From Thermobaculum sp042408415 (lineage in GTDB: Bacteria; Chloroflexota; Chloroflexia; Thermobaculales; Thermobaculaceae): a stretch of DNA of 12,551 nt. Below, in pieces: positions 6,766 to 12,551 of this stretch. Position numbers and translations under genes: made by a program. The first letter of the stretch is position 1, and each line of letters starts with the position of its first letter. Below the pieces are notes generated by a model, which was given only the letters and a program-made list of their open reading frames with translations, had not been told where the DNA came from and searched no databases. Location: contig JBHORE010000173.1 in NCBI GenBank assembly GCA_042408415.1, positions 1 through 12,551 on the forward strand, given 5' to 3'.

Positions 6766-7222
6766 GCTGGCTATGCCTTTCTTCGCTCGACTCGGCAAGT
6801 TCCTTAAACCTTCTCAAGGTCCTGGAAGCTATGTGCTCTATAAAGAACTTGGTTATGACCAACTCGCCGATCTGCCTGAACACTGGCGGCCACCTTAGTC
6901 GCAGGTCGTGGTAAATCTCCACGTCGGTGCCTCCTTCTGATGGCCTCAAGCGCCACTCCACGTACATCCCCTTGGTGATACCCCCTACATGGGTGAACCT
7001 AAGTTTACGGGACTCAGGAAAAGCCTGAAACTCAGCCACCCATGATACAGGTATACCACTTCTGGAGGCCCCCATCTCAAAAGTTCTAACGCTTCCATCA
7101 TCCCCAAGAGCTCTTACATACCTGTAATGAGGCAGATACTCCTGCCACCTCTGAACATCACCCACCAAGTCCATTATCTTCTCTGGAGGCGCTTTGATGA
7201 ATATACTGTTAGTTGCTTGCAT
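6755..7222 (-). CDS. SRPBCC-superfamily protein (polyketide cyclase / START-like)
   Basis: A 155-residue single-domain protein of the Bet v1/START helix-grip fold. The N-terminus (NSIFIKAPPEKIMDLVGDVQ then RWQEYLPHYRYVRAL) matches the pattern of polyketide aromatase/cyclase and ligand-binding START-like proteins. A middle beta-rich part (WVAEFQAFPESRKLRFTH, then VEWRLRPSEGGTDVEIYHDL) and a long amphipathic C-terminal helix (about 120-150) complete the fold. Such proteins bind hydrophobic ligands, and some catalyse polyketide ring closure. The ATG at 7222 has GAAGGA 8 bases upstream. The 3' end overlaps the condensing-enzyme start by 11 bases, which suggests coupled and roughly equimolar expression, so a shared substrate is a reasonable inference. 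Catalytic residues cannot be assigned with confidence; a lipid-binding or quinone-handling role (CoQ10-like) is an alternative. Confidence 0.82.
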   Translation of the reverse strand: MQATNSIFIKAPPEKIMDLVGDVQRWQEYLPHYRYVRALGDDGSVRTFEMGASRSGIPVSWVAEFQAFPESRKLRFTHVGGITKGMYVEWRLRPSEGGTDVEIYHDLRLRWPPVFRQIGELVITKFFIEHIASRTLRRFKELAESSEERHSQHEN

Positions 7223-7250
7223 AGCTTATGTCCTTCAGGTACTAAAATAA

Positions 7251-8447
7251 TCAAGGTCTAAGCAACCTAAAGAGAAACCTGAGATTTAGATTGTACAGCG
7301 GATCTTGAAGATCTCCAATTCCACGACTAAGGGACAAGCGAAGCGATTCTCTATCCTGCAGCTTGTCCGCTACATACTCCAGCATGTAAGGGTAGGAGAT
7401 AAAGACCTGTATCAGAGATACAAGCAAAGACTTGCGCCGAAACACACGTGCTCTTTCAGTCGCATACCTTTCCAGACCTTCTTTAATCCTATCAACCTTT
7501 AGGTAAGGGGATACTACCTCCCCCAACAAGATCCCACCCCTAACAGCTTTGTATATTCCCTCCCCAGTGAAAGGATCAAAGAACCCTGCTGCATCACCTA
7601 CTAGCGCCCAATTGCGGCCACATACTTCTTTAACCCCATGTCCGATAGGTGATATACCCATGATACGATCAAAGCTAGCAGCTCCACATATCTGCTTATG
7701 GACCTTAGGAAAAAGCTTGAGGGAATCCTGAAAAATGGCTTCTCTACCACGTGTAAGCACCATCCTCCTCAAATCGAGCACTATCCCTACGCTAGCACTT
7801 GAGTTACTAGTTGCCGCTACCCCGCAGTAACCCCATGGATGCAAATACATATCTCCGTAGTCTGCATCTATCCCCGAAAGGTTGATATGAGTAACAAGTC
7901 CCATTCGTTTGGGCCAGATGAGGGGATACCTTCTGGACAGATTACGCGCCACCACTGACCTCAGGCCATCGGCTCCTATCACCAGCTTGGTTCGTATATC
8001 CATCTGCGCTCTGTCCGGAAGCTGCACTCTAAGGAGGGAACAGTTATCTTGGGGTACAACCGACACCACTTTGGCCTGATATCTAACCTCTACACCCTTA
8101 TGGGCAGCACGATCAAGGAGCATCTTATCGAACACATGCCTCTCCATAGTGGGGGCATAATATCTTCCGCGATGCTCATCTATGTACTCGATAGTTATCT
8201 GGCTTCCTGCAGGGGTATGTATCCTCATACCCTTTAGCATATGCATACCTGAGAGATCAGCATCTATCCCGAGATTTGAGAGCAAAGGAAGGATTCCAGG
8301 ACTCATGTATTCGCTACAGGGTTTTGTCCTAGGGAATTTAGACTTATCCAGAAGCAACACATCATGCCCAAGAGAAGCTAACACGTTCGCAACTGAGGAC
8401 CCTGCAGGTCCACCACCCACAATAACTACTTCTCGTTCCTCTATCAC
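7251..8447 (-). CDS. FAD-dependent oxidoreductase, geranylgeranyl reductase / p-hydroxybenzoate-hydroxylase-like
   Basis: A 398-residue flavoprotein of the PHBH fold. It has the dinucleotide-binding VVIVGGGPAGSSVANVLAS (7-25), the segment FPRTKPCSEYMSPG (38-51) with the cysteine typical of the geranylgeranyl-reductase family, the DG motif IGADGLRSVVAR (157-168) and the FAD-ribose motif VGDAAGFFDPFTGEGI (283-298). Relatives either saturate isoprenoid chains (archaeal and plant geranylgeranyl reductases) or hydroxylate and oxidise polyketide or aromatic products. The KPCSEYMSPG form, with Ser where KPCGE is common, reminds me of oxidoreductases found beside polyketide synthases, but this is recall. 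The GTG start at 8447 is supported by AAGGAG 6 bases upstream. It sits 20 bases after the transporter gene and 28 before the SRPBCC gene. Isoprenoid reduction would fit ispG in the same run; polyketide tailoring would fit the next two genes. Confidence 0.85.
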   Translation of the reverse strand: MIEEREVVIVGGGPAGSSVANVLASLGHDVLLLDKSKFPRTKPCSEYMSPGILPLLSNLGIDADLSGMHMLKGMRIHTPAGSQITIEYIDEHRGRYYAPTMERHVFDKMLLDRAAHKGVEVRYQAKVVSVVPQDNCSLLRVQLPDRAQMDIRTKLVIGADGLRSVVARNLSRRYPLIWPKRMGLVTHINLSGIDADYGDMYLHPWGYCGVAATSNSSASVGIVLDLRRMVLTRGREAIFQDSLKLFPKVHKQICGAASFDRIMGISPIGHGVKEVCGRNWALVGDAAGFFDPFTGEGIYKAVRGGILLGEVVSPYLKVDRIKEGLERYATERARVFRRKSLLVSLIQVFISYPYMLEYVADKLQDRESLRLSLSRGIGDLQDPLYNLNLRFLFRLLRP

Positions 8448-8453
8448 AGGGAA

Positions 8454-8459
8454 CTCCTT
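8454..8459 (-). promoter_or_regulatory. Ribosome binding site deciding the GTG start of the flavoprotein gene
   Basis: The minus strand reads AAGGAG with a 6-base spacer to GTG at 8447. It lies wholly in the 20-base gap after the transporter gene. The start places the FAD-binding GGGPAG motif at residues 11-16, as expected. Confidence 0.75.
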
Positions 8460-8467
8460 CAGAGCTG

Positions 8468-9361
8468 CTAGGCTGATAAGTCTTTTTCACCAAGTGTCTC
8501 ACCTAGCCGCTGAGACATTGAAACACGATGCTTCAGATAAGGCAAGATCTCAGCTACAAACAGTCCCGCCATCATGAAGACAGCACCGATCCACTGAAGT
8601 ACAGTCATCCTGTCGCCCGCAAAGGTATATCCGCCGATGGCCGCAAACACCGGCTCCATCGCCATTATGACAGCAGCCCTAGCAGCAGACATCCTTTGTT
8701 GAGCATAAGTTTGCATCCAGAAGCCAAAGGCACTTGCCCCCAAACCTGTTATCAACAACGCCAACCATACACCCAAGTTGTTAGTTATCAATGGAGTCCC
8801 AGTCAAAAAAACAACTGGTAAGTACATGAGCATCGAAGTAATTGTTTGTACGAATGCTAGCGCTGCAGAGTCTAGACCAGGGGAATACCTACTAAGTAGT
8901 GCTATCTGGATACCAAAGAGCATGGCACACCCTAACGTCAGAGCATCTCCAGGATTCACACTATAGAAACCGGCCTTACTTACCAGGAATAATCCTATAG
9001 TGCTCAGTATTACAGCCACCCATATTCTGGGATGAAACCTAATGCGAAAGCAGATGGCAGATATCATCGGTGCAAATACCACATACAGGCTTGTGATAAA
9101 TCCCGAGTTTGTAGCAGTTGTGGAGCGAAGTCCAACAGTCTGAAGTAACATACCTAGCCCCAAGGTAGCTCCTACGGGCACGCCCACAAGCAACTCCTTC
9201 TTGCCGATACGGGTTGCTGAGAAGGGAAGTAATGCTAGAGCTGCAAGAGCAAACCTCAGGGTAAGGAAAGAAAAAGCACTGTAATCAGCTACAGCACTTT
9301 GTACAGTAACAAAGGTCAAACCCCATATGGCGGTGACGATCAACAGGCCAAACGTTACCAA
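8468..9361 (-). CDS. DMT-superfamily transporter with two EamA domains
   Basis: A 297-residue inner-membrane protein with about ten predicted hydrophobic helices in two similar halves, the size and layout of EamA/RhaT-type drug-metabolite transporters. Characteristic parts are the first helix with AIWGLTFVTVQ, NSGFITSLYVVFAP at the end of the first half, and AVIMAMEPVFAAIGGYTFAG near the end of the second. A short charged tail follows the last helix. Family members mostly export small metabolites such as amino acids and nucleosides; the substrate cannot be read from sequence. The start is TTG at 9361, only two bases after the recF stop, with GGAG 10 bases upstream inside the recF end, so it is probably coupled to recF. 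Its position just before the flavoprotein/SRPBCC/condensing-enzyme block would suit an exporter of that block's product, but this is inference. Confidence 0.9.
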   Translation of the reverse strand: MVTFGLLIVTAIWGLTFVTVQSAVADYSAFSFLTLRFALAALALLPFSATRIGKKELLVGVPVGATLGLGMLLQTVGLRSTTATNSGFITSLYVVFAPMISAICFRIRFHPRIWVAVILSTIGLFLVSKAGFYSVNPGDALTLGCAMLFGIQIALLSRYSPGLDSAALAFVQTITSMLMYLPVVFLTGTPLITNNLGVWLALLITGLGASAFGFWMQTYAQQRMSAARAAVIMAMEPVFAAIGGYTFAGDRMTVLQWIGAVFMMAGLFVAEILPYLKHRVSMSQRLGETLGEKDLSA

Positions 9362-9363
9362 CT

Positions 9364-10584
9364 CTATCTTTCTCCGCTAATTTTCCAGGTTCTCTTCATG
9401 GGCTGTAGAAGTCCTGTCGACGTAGTCTCAAATAGAGAGGCCTCAGCAAGAAACTCTCTGCCTATAGTCAGCAGGTCTGTGGTAGTCACTAATGCCTGTT
9501 GTGACAGCTGTAGCACGTTCTGGAGCAGATATCGCCTTCTCTCAGGGTCGAGCTCAGACACCACATCGTCCAATAGCAAGATGGGGAGATCTCCAGTAAT
9601 GCTCTTCATAAGATCAACCTCAGCAAGCTTTATGGCCAGTATCACAGAGCGTTGCTGCCCTCTAGAGCCATAAACTCCGATATCGACGCCTCCCACGAGA
9701 AAGCTTATGTCATCTCTATGGGGGCCAACCAACGTCATGCCGCGTCTAAGCTCCTCCCGACGCAGATCATGAATCTTCTTTATGTATAGATCCCTTATTT
9801 CCTCCTCGCGCGGATTATCTAACTGTAGGGACATTGAGTCGAATAGTGTGGATTTGTAAGCAATACTCAGCTCCTGAGATGATCCAGTCAGCTTCCTATG
9901 CACCATGTTAGCTAGCTCGTTCATCCTACTCAGGATCTCCAACCGCCTGGCAAGCAGGTATGCCCCTTGATTGACTAGCTCGTTGTCCCAATAGGCAAAT
10001 TGGTCGTTTATAGACTCATCACTCAGCTTAAAAGCTCTTTCAGATAGGGCCTTGATTAGGGTATTACGTTGGAGCACTACACGCTCATAGGTCTGAAGCG
10101 TCCTTACATACTGATGATCCAATTGAGAAATCGTAATGTTAAGATAACGCCTTCGGAGGCTGGGAGCTCCGACTATAAGGTCGAGATCCTGGGGCCCGAA
10201 CATGACCACGTTCACCTGCCCTATAAGGTCTATAGCCCTCTTATTTACACCGTTGATACGTATACGCTTGCGTACGTTCTCACCCTGTACGGTGGATTCC
10301 TTCAGGATAGTGATCTCCACCTGTATTGGACTACGCCTTCTCACCTCTGCTGCCACACGTGCGAAAGCCGGCACACCCTCTTCGCTCTCCGCGTTCCAAT
10401 TGATGAGCTCTCGATCCGAGCCAGCCCGATGTGATTTAGTAGTAGCAAGTAGATATATAGCCTCAAGCAACGTAGTCTTGCCGCTCGCGTTGGGGCCAAG
10501 GACGAGTATAGGGCCGTTGGGCAAATCGACCTGCAGATTAGTGTAGTTTCGAAAGTTGGTAAGACTTATAGAGGAACAATACAC
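9364..10584 (-). CDS. recF: DNA replication and repair protein RecF
   Basis: An SMC-like ABC ATPase that binds gapped DNA and, with RecO and RecR, loads RecA at stalled forks and gaps. It shows the family N-terminus SLTNFRNYTNLQV, Walker A GPNASGKT (30-37), the RecF-specific FGPQDLDLIVGAPSLRRRYL (129-148), GPHRDD (287-292), ABC signature GSRGQQRS (306-313) and Walker B ILLLDDVVSELD (335-346). At 406 residues it is some 30-40 longer than the usual 360-375, with part of the excess in a basic C-terminal tail. The GTG at 10584 is fixed by homology because the next Met is at residue 128. No Shine-Dalgarno sequence precedes it, but an extended -10 promoter sits directly upstream (leaderless candidate). 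It is not beside dnaA, dnaN or gyrB, where recF is often found, but between a small membrane-protein gene and a transporter gene. Confidence 0.96.
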   Translation of the reverse strand: MYCSSISLTNFRNYTNLQVDLPNGPILVLGPNASGKTTLLEAIYLLATTKSHRAGSDRELINWNAESEEGVPAFARVAAEVRRRSPIQVEITILKESTVQGENVRKRIRINGVNKRAIDLIGQVNVVMFGPQDLDLIVGAPSLRRRYLNITISQLDHQYVRTLQTYERVVLQRNTLIKALSERAFKLSDESINDQFAYWDNELVNQGAYLLARRLEILSRMNELANMVHRKLTGSSQELSIAYKSTLFDSMSLQLDNPREEEIRDLYIKKIHDLRREELRRGMTLVGPHRDDISFLVGGVDIGVYGSRGQQRSVILAIKLAEVDLMKSITGDLPILLLDDVVSELDPERRRYLLQNVLQLSQQALVTTTDLLTIGREFLAEASLFETTSTGLLQPMKRTWKISGER

Positions 10585-10592
10585 ACTCAGGG

Positions 10593-10601
10593 ATTATACC
10601 A
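10593..10601 (-). promoter_or_regulatory. Extended -10 promoter directly in front of recF
   Basis: The minus strand reads TGGTATAAT: a perfect TATAAT (10598-10593) preceded by the TGn extension. No -35 match is visible 16-18 bases upstream. The expected start point, seven bases beyond the hexamer, is G10586, at or two bases before the recF GTG. This would give a leaderless or nearly leaderless recF transcript starting inside the long leftward run. Confidence 0.5.
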
Positions 10602-10620
10602 TTGAGATGATAACGATACT

Positions 10621-10977
10621 CTATACCCCTACAAAAAGGATAAGCAGTAGAATGGCTACGAAAAGCACCCAGCCCACAACAATACTGGCAAAGGCTTTTT
10701 CTACCCCTTTCACCTTACGACTGCGTACCTTTTCATCAGCAAAGGCTACTAGTCCAAGTACGTGTCCGGTCACAGCTGAAAGCGCAAGGATTATCAGCAC
10801 TATCCAACCAAACGTCGAAAAGGTTCTACCATAACCCTTAGGAACTACGAGGATTTCATTAGTTATGGCCCCTATGATCAACAATACGACACAAAATATA
10901 CCAACTAACAGACTACTGAAAGCATAACGAGCCAGGTTACTCTCGTTACCTCTATTAGACTGCATATCTGCTAACAC
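10621..10977 (-). CDS. Small three-helix integral membrane protein, family not recognised
   Basis: A protein of up to 118 residues with three clear hydrophobic helices: about 20-46 (SSLLVGIFCVVLLIIGAI region), 55-80 (STFGWIVLIILALSAVTGHV region) and 96-118. A short basic connector (EKVRSRKVKG) lies between helices two and three, and the third helix ends almost at the C-terminus. Glycine-rich helices resemble small DUF4190-like membrane proteins, but I do not assign it. It lies 14 bases after ispG and 36 bases before recF on the same strand. The start is uncertain: GTG at 10977 gives 118 residues, while ATG at 10965 gives 114 with a poor GGTGG-like site further upstream. Frame, composition and placement make it very likely a real gene. 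Confidence 0.75.
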   Translation of the reverse strand: MLADMQSNRGNESNLARYAFSSLLVGIFCVVLLIIGAITNEILVVPKGYGRTFSTFGWIVLIILALSAVTGHVLGLVAFADEKVRSRKVKGVEKAFASIVVGWVLFVAILLLILFVGV

Positions 10978-10991
10978 CCACCAGGGAAAAT

Positions 10992-12551
10992 CTAGCCCTC
11001 ACCCATACGGGAATTATTGTCCGGAGGATCGATCCACCTGCCATGAGCCTTGATCAAATCTACCAGTTTGTCTGCAGCTATTTCCTCCGGTACATTCTTC
11101 TCGACACAGGTCTTGCCTACAAATAGATTTACCTTACCCTCGCCGCTTCCCATGTAGCCGAAGTCAGCATCTGCCAGCTCCCCAAGGCCATTCACGATAC
11201 AACCCATCACGGCTATCTTGACGCCTTTCAGATGACCAGTTTTACTCTTGATCTTTTCAGTGGTCGTCTGTAAATCAAAGAGCGTTCTACCACAGCTAGG
11301 ACAGGCTATGAACTCTGCCTTGCTGATCCTAGCACCCGAAGCCTGGAGGATATTGAACACCAAACTTATCTTTTCCTCATAGGACTTATTGCCTTCTATA
11401 GAGACCATAGAACCTATACCATCGCACAGCAGAGAACCGAGGCTAATCGAGGCATCGATCAGGTCATCTTCGGTGACCGTCAAAAGGAGGTTCCAATCCT
11501 TCCCTAGCTCCCTTAGCCTCGAATCTAGTAGTCTATAGGCCCTAATACGGTAAGACCTATCAGGTATTCTCAGGGCAAGGATAAGATCACTTACCCCAAC
11601 CTGCTCACCCTTCAGTGCATAACTTATTAGCTCATCAACCACAGAATAATCATGCTTACTCTCAAGATCGCGTGCTTGATCATAGGAAATATCAGCAATA
11701 AGTTCTAGAACAAGCGGACGCTTATGCTCAACAGCAAGCCGTGCAACCATAGACAAACTATCCTCTTGGCCCTGTTCTATGGAACACATATAGGCCGCGG
11801 CTTCAAGGTTTCCCACATCCACAGAGGATCTAAGGGTCGCAATCAAGGCTGGCTTGTTGGATGCAAACTGTAAACCACTAGCCGACGTCTGAAAAACGTC
11901 CTTGTCCTTCTCAGATACCACCTCTAGAGACAGTGCATCTGCCCTCAGGCTATCGCGACCAACGGGCCTATTTATGCTGACCACCCCATTAATCGATAGA
12001 GGAGATGACTGCTTGTAGAGCACTAGAGGAGGATTATTAGCTCCAAGCACGTGCTCTCCCAGGAATATTTTCCTGGTCGGTCTTGGAGAGTAGTCAAAAG
12101 GTGACCTAAGATCCAGCAGAGTACCTATAGATGAGGCCTCATCGCTGTCCGGGACTATACCATAAGCATATCTCTTGATCAGTTCGTAGGCGAACGGTAT
12201 TTCATTTTCAGGATCTTCAGTAAGGGAAACCCTTACAGTGTCGCCTATCCCATCCTCAAGCAAAGTACCTATACCAATAGCTGACTTGATACGCCCATCT
12301 TCACCATTGCCAGCCTCTGTGACACCCAAGTGGAAGGGATAAGTCATACCGTACTCAAGCATCCTGGCAGCGAGGAGTCTGTAGGCAGCTATCATTACCT
12401 TCGGATTGGAAGCTTTCATAGAAAGTATTATGTCCTTGTATCCCCACTCTTCGCACATACGCACGAACTCGAGGGCAGACTCCACCATGCCCAGAGGGGT
12501 ATCGCCATACCTGGACATTATTCTGTCGGAGAGGGAACCATGATTAGTGCC
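10992..12551 (-). CDS. ispG: 4-hydroxy-3-methylbut-2-enyl diphosphate synthase, long plant-type form (5' end beyond window)
   Basis: Converts methylerythritol cyclodiphosphate to HMBPP in the MEP isoprenoid pathway, using a [4Fe-4S] cluster. The frame is open to the edge and reads GTNHGSLSDRI before the internal Met at 12518, a conserved IspG stretch, so that Met is not the start and the N-terminus is missing. Counting from that Met, the first TIM-barrel half includes SMKASNP (33-39) and HLGVTEAG (63-70). An insert of about 250 residues (roughly 130-395, the A* domain of plant, Chlamydia and Bacteroidetes enzymes) follows. The cluster domain has CPSCGRTLFD (406-415), Cys440 and Glu447 in GCIVNGLGE. 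The C-X2-C, third Cys and Glu at +7 match the cluster ligands, though Leu replaces the usual Pro in NGPGE. It heads the visible part of the long leftward run. Confidence 0.95.
   Translation of the reverse strand, partial: GTNHGSLSDRIMSRYGDTPLGMVESALEFVRMCEEWGYKDIILSMKASNPKVMIAAYRLLAARMLEYGMTYPFHLGVTEAGNGEDGRIKSAIGIGTLLEDGIGDTVRVSLTEDPENEIPFAYELIKRYAYGIVPDSDEASSIGTLLDLRSPFDYSPRPTRKIFLGEHVLGANNPPLVLYKQSSPLSINGVVSINRPVGRDSLRADALSLEVVSEKDKDVFQTSASGLQFASNKPALIATLRSSVDVGNLEAAAYMCSIEQGQEDSLSMVARLAVEHKRPLVLELIADISYDQARDLESKHDYSVVDELISYALKGEQVGVSDLILALRIPDRSYRIRAYRLLDSRLRELGKDWNLLLTVTEDDLIDASISLGSLLCDGIGSMVSIEGNKSYEEKISLVFNILQASGARISKAEFIACPSCGRTLFDLQTTTEKIKSKTGHLKGVKIAVMGCIVNGLGELADADFGYMGSGEGKVNLFVGKTCVEKNVPEEIAADKLVDLIKAHGRWIDPPDNNSRMGEG

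Noticed and set aside
5518..6798. Longer condensing-enzyme reading starting at TTG 6798.
   Set aside because: The AAGGA upstream is only two bases from the codon, and the extra eleven residues are unlike FabF N-termini, while the ATG at 6765 fits the family exactly.
12059..12076. Hairpin CCAGGAA-TATT-TTCCTGG inside ispG.
   Set aside because: Short stem within coding sequence with no adjacent T-run and no gene boundary; best taken as chance.
10992..12518. Treating the Met at 12518 as the start of ispG.
   Set aside because: The frame continues upstream to the window edge with GTNHGSLSDRI, conserved in IspG, so the Met is internal.
3758..12551. Searching the long leftward run for defence, toxin-antitoxin or mobile-element genes.
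   Set aside because: Every gene there belongs to a metabolic, transport, repair or RNA-modification family, or is a small membrane protein; no nuclease, transposase or integrase motif is seen.

Overview
The window holds twelve protein-coding genes that can be identified or placed with confidence (one cut by the right edge), plus one uncertain gene fragment at the left edge. Genes are tightly packed. No rRNA, tRNA, CRISPR array, insertion sequence or integrase was seen, and there is no gene-free stretch longer than about 180 bases. Base composition looks close to balanced by eye. GTG and TTG starts with good Shine-Dalgarno sequences are common. The gene set (glmU-prs pair, ROK sugar kinase, long plant-type IspG, recF, single-domain THUMP methyltransferase) indicates a free-living bacterium of a deep, non-proteobacterial lineage. 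My impression is Chloroflexota or a relative such as Thermobaculum. That is recall-based and low confidence.

Layout. (1) 1-172: possible start of a membrane or exported protein on the minus strand, cut by the edge. (2) 173-2581, minus strand: a two-gene operon, glmU then prs, the stop of glmU directly abutting the start of prs, with a TTGACA / 17 bp / TAGTAT promoter at 2655-2683. (3) 2582-2760: divergent promoter region. (4) 2761-3726, plus strand: ROK-family glucokinase. (5) 3727-3762: a perfect 36-bp palindrome where converging transcripts meet. (6) 3758-12551, minus strand: nine genes in one direction with gaps of at most 36 bases or overlaps. In transcription order these are ispG (5' end missing), a small three-helix membrane protein, recF, an EamA-type transporter, a flavoprotein of the geranylgeranyl-reductase family, an SRPBCC (polyketide cyclase/START-like) protein, a KAS II/FabF-like condensing enzyme, a THUMP-domain RNA methyltransferase and a PP-loop ATPase of the Dph6/DUF71 family.

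How the genes may work together. GlmU makes UDP-GlcNAc and Prs makes PRPP, both general precursors; the ROK kinase feeds hexose phosphate. In the long leftward run, flavoprotein, SRPBCC protein and condensing enzyme are spaced or overlapped as a translationally coupled block. With the preceding exporter they resemble a minimal polyketide or modified-lipid cassette set among housekeeping genes. The last two genes pair a THUMP RNA methyltransferase with a PP-loop ATPase, two modules that are fused in the tRNA thiolation enzyme ThiI. The most interesting items are this condensing-enzyme cassette, the THUMP/PP-loop pair in a bacterium where diphthamide is not expected, the palindrome, and a possible leaderless recF transcript starting inside the long operon. 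No clearly new defence or mobile system is visible.
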